Position numbers and translations under genes: made by a program
Assembly: GCF_000719115.1 (NCBI RefSeq)
Contig: NZ_JOEA01000005.1
Location: 496,001-560,000 of the forward strand
From: Lentzea albidocapillata
GTDB taxonomy: Bacteria > Actinomycetota > Actinomycetes > Mycobacteriales > Pseudonocardiaceae
Direction: 5' to 3'
Length of the DNA: 64,000 nucleotides
Part shown: positions 57,590 through 64,000 of the stretch, piece after piece
Numbering within the stretch: position 1 is the first letter of the stretch
How the letters are laid out: every line of letters begins with the position of its first letter
The notes under the pieces: generated by a model
What the model saw: only the letters and a program-made list of their open reading frames with translations
The model's database searches: none
What the model was told of the DNA's origin: nothing

Positions 57590-58426
57590 ATGACGACCAC
57601 AGCGGCCACGCCGGCCGTGCTGCCGACCGACGACGCCGCGACCTACGCGGACTGGTTCGCGTGTCTCGCCGAACCGACCCGCGTTCGCCTGCTGCACGCC
57701 GTCGCCACCGCGGCACGGTCGATGACCGTCGGCGAACTGACGGAGCTGCTCGGCATCAGCCAGTCCACCTGCTCACACCACCTGCGCAAGCTGGTCGAGG
57801 TCGGGTTCCTGCGGCAGCACAAGGAAGGCACCGCCACACATATCAGCGTGAATCCTTCATGCTGCACCGGCCTGCCCCACGCCGCGGACGTCGTCATGGG
57901 CGTACTCGCACCACGCCCGTGCTGCCCAGCCAACCTCCCGGCAGACGTGCTGGTCCGTCCGCTGGAGGTTGCGGACTGGAACGCCGTGCGCCGCATCTAC
58001 AGCGAGGGCATCGCCACCGGCGACGCGACCTTCGAAACCGAGGTGCCCCTGCGCAGGGCACTCGACGCCAAGTGGCTGCCAGACCACCGCTGGATCGCCG
58101 AGATCGACGGCGAGGTCGCAGGCTGGGCTGCCGCGACCGCGGTGTCCACACGGGACTGCTACGCAGGCGTCGCCGAGACGTCCGTCTACGTGGGCGCGGA
58201 CTTCCGTGGCCGAGGCGTCGGCAAGGCCTTGGTGCACAAGCAAGTCAGCGCCGCCGACGACGCTGGCCTGTGGACGTTGCAGACCTCGATCTTCCCCGAG
58301 AACCGCGCCAGTCTCGCGCTGCACCACTCCATGGGCTTCCGCACCCTCGGCGTCCGCGAACGCATCGCGCAACACCACGGCGTGTGGCGCGACACCGTTT
58401 TCCTCGAACGCCGCACAGCCAACTAA
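57590..58426 (+). CDS. ArsR regulator fused to ArsN-type acetyltransferase
   Basis: 278 residues. Residues 10-105 are an ArsR winged helix (CLAEPTRVRLLHAVATAARSMTVGELTELLGISQSTCSHHLRKLVEVGFL) with Cys at STCSHH and a SCCTGLP/RPCCP cluster. Residues 115-278 are a phosphinothricin-type GNAT: RPLEVADWNAVRRIYSEGIATGDATFETEVP, VYVGADFRGRGVGKALVHK and FPENRASLALHHSMGFRTLGVRERI. Acetyltransferases of this type (ArsN1) inactivate arsinothricin and phosphinothricin. ATG 57590 was selected. The fusion couples sensing and detoxification in one polypeptide. Confidence 0.88.
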   Translation: MTTTAATPAVLPTDDAATYADWFACLAEPTRVRLLHAVATAARSMTVGELTELLGISQSTCSHHLRKLVEVGFLRQHKEGTATHISVNPSCCTGLPHAADVVMGVLAPRPCCPANLPADVLVRPLEVADWNAVRRIYSEGIATGDATFETEVPLRRALDAKWLPDHRWIAEIDGEVAGWAAATAVSTRDCYAGVAETSVYVGADFRGRGVGKALVHKQVSAADDAGLWTLQTSIFPENRASLALHHSMGFRTLGVRERIAQHHGVWRDTVFLERRTAN

Positions 58427-58484
58427 CACGCCATCTGACCGCTCATCCGTCGCCGTGCTCGGCGACGGCTACTTCGAGGTGCCC

Positions 58485-59510
58485 ATGAACAGCCACGACG
58501 CCATCGTGATCGGCGCCGGCCAGTCCGGCCTCGCCGCAGCCCATGCCCTTGTCACACAAGGCCTACGGCCACTCGTACTCGAAGCCGGCGACGAACCCGT
58601 CGGCTCCTGGCCGCACTACTACGACAGCCTGACCTTGTTCTCGCCAGCCAGATACAGCGCCCTGCCAGGCCTGAAGTTCCCCGGCGATCCCGAGCGCTAC
58701 CCGCGCCGCGACGAAGTCGTCGACTACCTCCGCACCTACGCCGCACACCTCAACACCGACATCCGCACCGGCCAACGCGTCACAGGGGTGACACGCGACA
58801 ACGGCTTCCGAGTCACCACGACCGACGGCACCAGCTTCACCGCACCCATCGTCATCGCCGCCACCGGCGGCTTCGGCAACCCACACCGGCCCGCACTGCC
58901 CGGCCTCGACACCTTCCCCGGCACCGTCCTGCACGCCGCGCAGTACCACTCGCCCGAGCCGTTCGACGGCCAGCGCGTCATCGTGGTCGGCGCCGGCAAC
59001 TCCGCGGTTCAGATCGCGGCAGAGCTCGCCGAGCACGCCCACGTCACTCTCGCGACCCGCAGACCGGTGAAGTTCTCCGCCCAACGCCCGTTCGGCCGCG
59101 ACCTGCACTTCTGGCTCGACCGCACCCGCCTCGACCACCTGCCGATCGGCCCCTGGCTGCCCGACGGCTTCACCACGCCGGTTCTGGACACCGGCGTCTA
59201 CCGCGCCGCCCTTGAACGACACCGCCCGGACCGCCGCCCGATGTTCACCGCCCTGGAAGGCTCGAAGGGCATCTGGCCGAATGAGCAGCGCGAACATGTC
59301 GACGCGATCATCCTGGCCACGGGCTACCGCCCCGACCTGCCGTACCTCCGCGGAGTCGGCACCGAGCACGACCGAGGTGTGTCCCGCCGGCATCCGGGTC
59401 TTGGCTTCGTCGGACTGGAATGGCAGCGCAGTCTCTCGTCGGCGACCCTGCGAGGCGTCGGCCGCGACGCCGCCCACGTGGCGCGCCGCCTGCTGAAGGG
59501 AGTTAGCTGA
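58485..59510 (+). CDS. Flavin-containing monooxygenase-like oxidoreductase
   Basis: 341 residues. FAD site AIVIGAGQSGLAAAHALVTQG, WPHYYDSLTLFSPARYSALPG near 45, NADPH site VIVVGAGNSAVQIAAELAE near 170 and AIILATGYRPDLPYL near 275. It lies 58 nt after the ArsR-ArsN gene on the same strand. Similar in layout to ArsO-type proteins reported in ars clusters; the FxGxxxHxxxY/F FMO signature is only partial (FPGTVLHAAQYHSPEPF). Oxidation of As(III) or of trivalent organoarsenicals is a reasonable hypothesis. Confidence 0.82.
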   Translation: MNSHDAIVIGAGQSGLAAAHALVTQGLRPLVLEAGDEPVGSWPHYYDSLTLFSPARYSALPGLKFPGDPERYPRRDEVVDYLRTYAAHLNTDIRTGQRVTGVTRDNGFRVTTTDGTSFTAPIVIAATGGFGNPHRPALPGLDTFPGTVLHAAQYHSPEPFDGQRVIVVGAGNSAVQIAAELAEHAHVTLATRRPVKFSAQRPFGRDLHFWLDRTRLDHLPIGPWLPDGFTTPVLDTGVYRAALERHRPDRRPMFTALEGSKGIWPNEQREHVDAIILATGYRPDLPYLRGVGTEHDRGVSRRHPGLGFVGLEWQRSLSSATLRGVGRDAAHVARRLLKGVS

Positions 59511-59908
59511 GCGAGAGCTGGTTCCGGTGGAAGTCGAAGTGCTGCACAGGAAAGCGGTACGGGTCCGCCACCGTCATGAACTCGCGGAAGCACCGCCCGG
59601 CGAGGCATGACGCTGCCACCAAGCCAAGAACCGGCGAAGTTGACGACGTCGAACGGCCTCGTACCCGCGTTGAGCCGTCGCGCCCACGCCGAACCGGCCC
59701 ATCGCGGCACGCTCGCGACGATCCGGACCAATACCAGCAACGCGCGCATGATCAGGAAGCGGAGCAGCATGTGGAACAGCAGCTGGCGGTCGTTCCAGCG
59801 CGTGCCGTTCGAACGGCACCGCAACTGCTCGGCGACGGCACCGTCGAGCAATTGGCGGAACGTGTCGCGTGCTCGGTTGAGGTCCTCGTGAACTGCCTGC
59901 TTGTCCAC
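59503..59908 (-). pseudogene. DinB-like protein gene with frameshift
   Basis: From GTG 59908: VDKQAVHEDLNRARDTFRQL, WNDRQLLFHMLLRFLIMRAL and NAGTRPFDVVNFAGSWLGG. Near 59597 the frame shifts by one base, after which FREFMTVADPYRFPVQHFDFH leads to a stop at 59503-59505. The combined sequence is a complete DinB/YfiT-like protein of about 135 residues with a C-terminal HFDFH motif. Either a recent frameshift or a sequencing error. A more decayed paralogue lies at 20690. Confidence 0.68.
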
Positions 59909-59983
59909 GTTGCCACTGTGCGCCTCGCAGCTCAGTTCCACGAACGGCATCGAAGCGACCCCGTCAACGTGACATAGGTCTCC

Positions 59984-60015
59984 TTGAATCCTGTACCTAG
60001 GTATCGGCTTAGCGT
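59984..60015 (+). promoter_or_regulatory. MerR-type promoter
   Basis: TTGAAT (59984-59989) and TAGCGT (60010-60015) with a 20-bp spacer containing the dyad TACCTAGGTA. The -10 hexamer is identical to that of merB. Confidence 0.75.
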
Positions 60016-60055
60016 TGTGTTGTTGGCCCTGGTCGGACCTCCGGAGGTAGGGGAT

Positions 60056-60799
60056 ATGGCGATCGAAGTCACCGATGCGACGTTCGAGCAGGAGGTCGGG
60101 CTGTCGCAGCAACCGGTGGTGATGGAGTTCTATGCGACGTGGTGCGGAAACTGCCGGAGGATCGCGCCGGTTCTCGACGAGCTGGCCGTCGAGTTCACGA
60201 CGCGCGTACAGCTGGTGAAGGTCAACGCGGACGAGAACCCGGAGCTGGTGTCCCGGTTCGCGGTGACCTCGACCCCCACGTTGTTCGCGATGGCAGGTGT
60301 CCGGCAGGTGGCGTCCACGGTTGGCGCACAACCGACACCGATCTTGCGCGCCCTGTTCGAGTCCGCCGCCGATACCACCAGTAGCGGGACCGTCTCGGGA
60401 TGCGGATGCGGACCAACCTGCGGATCAGGTTCCAGCGAGATCGCCAAAAGGGGAACCGACCTGATCAGCGGATGGGCGCCCGCGGAAGCCTGCACGTTGC
60501 CAACCGCTGATCAACCGGCGCGACTCGCCGAGTTCGATCGGCTGTTCTCCTCGTCGCTGCGCGAAGTACGCCGCGAGGAGCCAGGCTGGCTCCGCCTGCG
60601 TCTACACGGCGGTGCGGAGGTGGAGGCCACCGCACGGGACCTGACCGCACGAGAGGCCGAGTGCTGCTCGTTCTTCCGCTTCACAGTCAGTCGCACCGGC
60701 GACGAGGTGCTCGTCGACGTACGGGTGCCTGCGGACAAGGAAGTCGTGCTCGACGGCCTCGCCGCCCAAGCCGAGACAGCGCTGGCCGCACGGGTATGA
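60056..60799 (+). CDS. Thioredoxin fused to a Cys-Cys-x-Phe-Phe domain
   Basis: 247 residues. Residues 1-105 are a thioredoxin (EFYATWCGNCRRIAPVLDELA, active-site Cys30/Cys33; SRFAVTSTPTLFA with the cis-Pro). A Cys-rich linker SGCGCGPTCGSG (around 130-145) follows, and residues 155-247 form the domain seen at 19697: CTLPTADQPARLAEFDRLFS and AREAECCSFFRFTV (Cys203/204). ATG 60056 has GGAGG 9 nt upstream. It leads an operon with merR, a MerT-like protein and an ACR3-like transporter. It may reduce or relay soft metal(loid)s through its cysteine pairs. Confidence 0.8.
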   Translation: MAIEVTDATFEQEVGLSQQPVVMEFYATWCGNCRRIAPVLDELAVEFTTRVQLVKVNADENPELVSRFAVTSTPTLFAMAGVRQVASTVGAQPTPILRALFESAADTTSSGTVSGCGCGPTCGSGSSEIAKRGTDLISGWAPAEACTLPTADQPARLAEFDRLFSSSLREVRREEPGWLRLRLHGGAEVEATARDLTAREAECCSFFRFTVSRTGDEVLVDVRVPADKEVVLDGLAAQAETALAARV

Positions 60800-60812
60800 G
60801 GAGTGAACAACG

Positions 60813-61229
60813 ATGAGGTCTGGAGAACTGGCCGCGGCGGCCGGCGTGAACGTACAGACGCTGCGGTACTACGAACGGCGAGGTCTGCTGCCAGAACCAG
60901 ACCGCTCACTCGGCGGGCACCGAGACTACGACGAGGACGCCGTCGCCCTGCTGCGAGTCGTCAAGGCGGCCCAGCGGCTCGGCTTCACCCTCGACGAGGT
61001 CGCTGAACTCATCGACACGGGCAGGCAACGCCACCCGTCTCCAGACCTCCAGGTCCGGGCACGCGCCAAGCTCGAAGAGGTCGACCGGCGGATGGAAGAC
61101 CTCAACAAGATCCGCGAAGGCCTAGTCCGAGTCATCGACGCCCGCTGCGACAGCCTGACCAACTGCACCTGCCCGGACTGCCCCATCCCGTTCATCGCGC
61201 TCACCACCGTCACGAAAGGTCTCACATGA
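60813..61229 (+). CDS. MerR family metal regulator
   Basis: 138 residues. MRSGELAAAAGVNVQTLRYYERRGLLPEPDRSLGGHRDYDE HTH, dimer helix, and a C-terminal DARCDSLTNCTCPDCP cluster with four cysteines like the Hg(II)-binding loop of MerR or the SoxR/CueR class. It overlaps the next gene as ATGA. It probably acts on the 20-bp-spaced promoter at 59984 ahead of its own operon. Confidence 0.88.
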   Translation: MRSGELAAAAGVNVQTLRYYERRGLLPEPDRSLGGHRDYDEDAVALLRVVKAAQRLGFTLDEVAELIDTGRQRHPSPDLQVRARAKLEEVDRRMEDLNKIREGLVRVIDARCDSLTNCTCPDCPIPFIALTTVTKGLT

Positions 61230-61531
61230 GCACCCCGGCAACCCCCGGTTCCGACTCCGTCCTCCCCGTTCACGTCGACCAGCACGAACAGGCCGGTCCG
61301 CCGAAACGAAGCAAAGTGGTCGCGTTCCTCGCCGCGATCGCCTGCGTCGGCTGCTGCGCATTGCCATTGCTGGTCCCGCTCGGCCTGCTCGGCGGCGCGG
61401 GCGTCGCCGCGGCCACGACCGGCTTGCTCGTCGTCTCAGCCGTCCTGTTCGGACTCGCCGGCCTGCTGTGGTTCCTCCACCACCGCCAGAAGTCCAAGCA
61501 CTCCTGCGCTCAGGGCAACTGCTCGTGCTGA
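61226..61531 (+). CDS. MerT/MerF-like small membrane metal transporter
   Basis: 101 residues. A 30-residue cytosolic N-terminus, then VVAFLAAIACVGCCALPLLVPLG with a GCC motif in the first membrane segment (as in MerT/MerF), VAAATTGLLVVSAVLFGLAGLL as the second, and a C-terminal CAQGNCSC. The vicinal cysteines in the membrane are the Hg(II)-relay feature of MerT/MerF. ATG 61226 overlaps the merR stop. Mercury specificity is inferred only from this motif. Confidence 0.75.
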   Translation: MSTPATPGSDSVLPVHVDQHEQAGPPKRSKVVAFLAAIACVGCCALPLLVPLGLLGGAGVAAATTGLLVVSAVLFGLAGLLWFLHHRQKSKHSCAQGNCSC

Positions 61532-61617
61532 CCATCACGTGACCGCGTCCGTCCATCAACGGAGAGCGTCGGGAAAGATGAACTACCGCAAGTGACACAT
61601 GGTCGAAGGGCAGCTTG

Positions 61618-62604
61618 ATGCAGGGCACACGCGACCTGGTCTCGCAGATGGAGCGCCACCAGGTCCCGATCTACGTCGGCGCCATCGCGGCCGGCATCCT
61701 CGTCGGCCTCCTCGCCCCAGGCGCCGGACCAGGCCTCGAAACCGCGATCAACCCGGTCCTCGGCGTCCTGCTCTACGTGACCTTCCTGCAAGTCCCGGCA
61801 CGCGAACTGCTGCGATCACTACGCGCGGGCCGCTTCCTGGCCGCGGCCCTGGTCGTGAACTTCGTCGTCGTGCCCCTCGTCGTCGCGGCCATGTTCGGCT
61901 TCCTGCCCTCCGACGACGCGGTGCGAATCGGCGTGCTGCTCGTGCTGCTCACACCATGCGTGGACTACGTGATCGTGTTCAGCGGTCTTGCCGGCGGCAG
62001 CAGCGAGCGTCTCCTCGCCGCGACGCCGCTGCTGCTCATCGCCCAGATGCTGCTGCTACCGCTGTTCCTGCTGCTGTTCCTGGGCTCCGATCTCGCGAAC
62101 ATCGTCGAACTCGGCCCGTTCCTCGAAGCGTTCCTCGTGCTGATCGTGATCCCGCTCGCGCTGGCCTGGGCGACCCAGGCATGGGCGGCACGGCACCCTT
62201 CCGGAGTCACCTTCTCCAACAAGGCCAGCACCACCATGGTGCCGCTCATGGTCGCCACGCTGCTGGTGGTCGTCGCCTCGCAGATCCCCAAGCTCGGAGA
62301 CGACGTCAGCGCCGTCTTCGGCGTGATCCCGTTCTACGTGGTGTTCCTCGTAGTGATGGCCGTCCTCGGCCTTGCCGTCGCACGCGTGTTCCGGCTCCGC
62401 ACCCAGGACGGCCGCGCCATCGTGTTCACCGGCGCCACCCGCAACTCGCTGGTGGTGCTGCCACTCGCACTCGCACTGCCCGACGCCTTCGGGGTCGCGG
62501 GCATCGTGATTGTGACCCAAACCCTCGTCGAGGTCGTCGGCATGGTCATCTACGTCCGCGTCATCCCCAAGCTCATACCCGGACATAGCAAACCTTCGCC
62601 TTGA
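61618..62604 (+). CDS. Arsenic-resistance ACR3-like transporter (bile acid:Na+ symporter superfamily)
   Basis: 328 residues with about ten membrane segments. IYVGAIAAGILVGLLAPGAG, GVLLYVTFLQVPARELL, LVLLTPCVDYVIVFSGLAGGSSERLLAAT and FTGATRNSLVVLPLALALPDAFG match arsenic resistance proteins related to ACR3 (single Cys in TPCVDY). It differs from the classical ACR3 at 46709. Start ATG 61618 with AAGGG upstream; TTG 61615 is the alternative. Last gene of the MerR-controlled operon. Confidence 0.85.
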   Translation: MQGTRDLVSQMERHQVPIYVGAIAAGILVGLLAPGAGPGLETAINPVLGVLLYVTFLQVPARELLRSLRAGRFLAAALVVNFVVVPLVVAAMFGFLPSDDAVRIGVLLVLLTPCVDYVIVFSGLAGGSSERLLAATPLLLIAQMLLLPLFLLLFLGSDLANIVELGPFLEAFLVLIVIPLALAWATQAWAARHPSGVTFSNKASTTMVPLMVATLLVVVASQIPKLGDDVSAVFGVIPFYVVFLVVMAVLGLAVARVFRLRTQDGRAIVFTGATRNSLVVLPLALALPDAFGVAGIVIVTQTLVEVVGMVIYVRVIPKLIPGHSKPSP

Positions 62605-62621
62605 GTTTGGCCCCAAGAACA

Positions 62622-62649
62622 GCTCGACTCGTCGACGGCCTAGTCGAGC
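62622..62649 (+). terminator. Hairpin after the ACR3-like gene
   Basis: GCTCGACT (62622-62629) and AGTCGAGC (62642-62649) form a perfect 8-bp stem 18 nt after the stop. The rest of the 62650-62880 gap shows no convincing gene. Confidence 0.55.
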
Positions 62650-62880
62650 GCAAGCCCTCGGTGACTGAAGCCCACACGGCAGTTCGTCTCCCTGCCTTGG
62701 CCGTCCGGGGATCCGTTTCCGAGCCCTGTTCGCCGATGACACAAGCGCCTTGATGCGTTCGCAAAAGAGAGGCACGCAGCTGCTCATCACCGCCGCAATC
62801 GTCAACTCACAGCCGTGGCTGGACACCCGCAACCGGGTGACTCAGCTCAGTAGACACGAGGGCCGTCTCCGGTGCCGCGA

Positions 62881-63462
62881 TCATTGATCGAACAGCATCC
62901 GAATCGGACTCAAGCAGATCGGGCGAACCCGAGTTGGGCTGCTGTCGTTCTGAAGTCGTTGCCGCAGTTCGGCGTACGCATCAGCGCGGGCGAGGTCTTT
63001 GGGCCGTGGCGGATCCGGAACGCGTTTGAGCACCTCGCGGGGATCGCACACCCACACCGGAGTCCCGGCCAGTTCCAGTTCGGTGGCGCCCGTCCGCAAG
63101 TGGGCGTACGTGCCGGTGAGCTCCGGTGGCACGTCGAGCATGCCCAGGCGCGTGACGAACAGATGATCCAACTGCTCCAGTGTCACCGGTTCCGGCTGCC
63201 AGCTACGGCATTGTGCTTCTGTGAGCCCGTTGCGCCAGCTCGGGTCGTAGGCGGGCACCGCTTCCAGTTCCACCAGCAGGTCCGCGATGCGCTGGAGGTT
63301 GTCCGGGGCCGGCGACGGCACGACGTCGAGATCGTTGGGCTGCACGTCCGCGCCGTAGACGGCTAGAACGACGGATCCGCTCATCACCCAGTCGACGTTG
63401 TGGCGATGCGAACACCTGCAGCGGAGATCGTTCGGGAGTGGGCGTGGGGCCGAGGTCGTCAC
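62881..63462 (-). CDS. Nucleotidyltransferase-like protein
   Basis: 193 residues. VMSGSVVLAVYGADVQPNDLDVVPS (Gly29-Ser30 and Asp44/Asp46) is the GS...DxD pattern of the nucleotidyltransferase fold. Downstream helices include LVELEAVPAYDPSWRNGLTE and a C-terminal ADAYAELRQRL. It may be an MNT/AbiEii-like or aminoglycoside nucleotidyltransferase-type enzyme; no HEPN partner is seen next to it. GTG 63462 is used as start. Divergent from the helD-like gene. Confidence 0.7.
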   Translation of the reverse strand: MTTSAPRPLPNDLRCRCSHRHNVDWVMSGSVVLAVYGADVQPNDLDVVPSPAPDNLQRIADLLVELEAVPAYDPSWRNGLTEAQCRSWQPEPVTLEQLDHLFVTRLGMLDVPPELTGTYAHLRTGATELELAGTPVWVCDPREVLKRVPDPPRPKDLARADAYAELRQRLQNDSSPTRVRPICLSPIRMLFDQ

Positions 63463-63525
63463 GAGGATCAGTCATTCATTCTACTCTAACGTGAGGGTAG
63501 ACTCCGTGCGACCTGGAACCCGGAG

Positions 63526-64000
63526 ATGGCCTTGACCGACGAGCACATTCGAGATGACGAACAAGAGCGGGAGCATCTGGAGGCGACAGTTCGCCTGTTG
63601 AGAGCGGAACTGGACCTGCTGAATAACTCCATCGACAAGTCCGCCAGGACGATCAAGGACCAGAAGGAGCACATGTGGGCGTACTGGCGGGATATGGACA
63701 GCGCGGAGAAGGCCGGCTTCCGCACTGAAATCAACATGTCGGTCCTTCAGGGCGAGCACGCGGTGCTGCGGCGGCAGCGCATAGAGCGCCTGCTCGAGTC
63801 TCCGTACTTCGGGCGTGTCGACTTTCGCCGGGTCGAGGACGCGACGACCAGGGCCTACTACATCGGTGTGCACAACCTCTCCGCGCCCGACACTCAGGAT
63901 GTCGTTGTCCACGACTGGCGGGCCCCCGTGTCGAGTCTCTACTACGACTTCGAGTCCGGGGACGCGTCGTTCGCGGCGCCGAAGGGCATCGTGCACGGTG
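63526..64000 (+). CDS. helD: HelD-like RNA polymerase recycling helicase (5' part)
   Basis: 158 codons from ATG 63526, running off the window. DEHIRDDEQEREHLEATVRLLRAEL is the coiled-coil N-terminal arm. QGEHAVLRRQRIERLLESPYFGRVDF, TTRAYYIGVHNL and VVVHDWRAPVSSLYYDFESG form the start of the UvrD-like 1A domain typical of HelD/HelR. HelD proteins use ATP to dislodge stalled RNA polymerase and can confer rifampicin tolerance in actinomycetes (HelR). The Walker A motif lies beyond the end. Confidence 0.88.
   Translation, partial: MALTDEHIRDDEQEREHLEATVRLLRAELDLLNNSIDKSARTIKDQKEHMWAYWRDMDSAEKAGFRTEINMSVLQGEHAVLRRQRIERLLESPYFGRVDFRRVEDATTRAYYIGVHNLSAPDTQDVVVHDWRAPVSSLYYDFESGDASFAAPKGIVHG

Noticed and set aside
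1..64000. tRNA genes, rRNA, CRISPR arrays or complete insertion sequences
   Set aside because: No cloverleaf with a T-loop, no regularly spaced repeats and no intact transposase were recognised; GGTTCGAA-like strings occur inside coding genes.

Overview
The window is high-GC DNA from a sporulating-type actinomycete. It carries an SsgB-like sporulation protein, GTG/TTG starts, 4-nt ATGA/GTGA/TTGA gene overlaps, a HelD-type RNA polymerase recycling factor and mycothiol-era arsenate reductases. Gene content fits the Pseudonocardiales (Lentzea/Actinosynnema/Saccharothrix-like), but that placement is inference. No tRNA, rRNA, CRISPR array or intact insertion sequence was recognised.

Layout. (1) 1-8.2 kb is ordinary chromosome: a lysine 2,3-aminomutase / 3,5-diaminohexanoate dehydrogenase pathway (kamA, kdd, the first codons of a probable kamD, an amidohydrolase), a GH13 glycosidase with a luciferase-like oxidoreductase, ssgB, a GNAT enzyme and fxsA. 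(2) 8.2-19.6 kb is a defence-type accessory island. It holds a PD-(D/E)xK nuclease with zinc ribbon behind a frame-disrupted partner gene, a GNAT-PIN-PUA-like fusion with an ASCH-domain partner, and an OLD-family ATPase/TOPRIM nuclease with two small ORFs ahead of it. It is bordered by an M28 peptidase pseudogene (internal) and a tyrosine-recombinase relic. (3) 19.7-22 kb is a MerR metal-response pair followed by a gene graveyard that mirrors the intact locus at 59.5-61.5 kb. (4) 22-62.6 kb is a large arsenic/mercury/phosphate region.

How the arsenic region works together. Uptake and reduction are represented by pstSCAB (with a PhoP-box-like array) and four low-molecular-weight arsenate reductase domains. 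Efflux is represented by ACR3, an ACR3-like symporter, ArsP and an MFS protein. Methylation is by arsM plus a second arsM interrupted by a stop codon. Oxidation is by two flavin monooxygenases of ArsO type. The most interesting block is 32.4-43.9 kb. A radical-SAM protein with a C-terminal RCCVKC motif matches ArsL, the arsinothricin (organoarsenical antibiotic) enzyme that moves the 3-amino-3-carboxypropyl group of SAM to As(III) and releases methylthioadenosine. Upstream on the same strand lie a FemAB-like transferase, an amino-acid ABC transporter, ArsP and methionine-salvage genes (an MtnA-MtnB fusion and MtnD), which would recycle that by-product. An ArsR-ArsN fusion (arsinothricin N-acetyltransferase type) at 57.6 kb would give self-resistance. 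At least eight ArsR-type and several MerR-type regulators, with visible dyads at most promoters, divide the region into separately controlled units.

Also present are a Tat-exported PhoX phosphatase, an organomercurial lyase with its MerR promoter, a PadR/HAAS pair opposite a PEP-synthase-like enzyme, an ADP-ribosylglycohydrolase under an apparent ArsR box, and at the right end a nucleotidyltransferase-like gene and the 5' part of a helD-like gene. All family assignments were made by reading motifs and arrangement; no database search was run.
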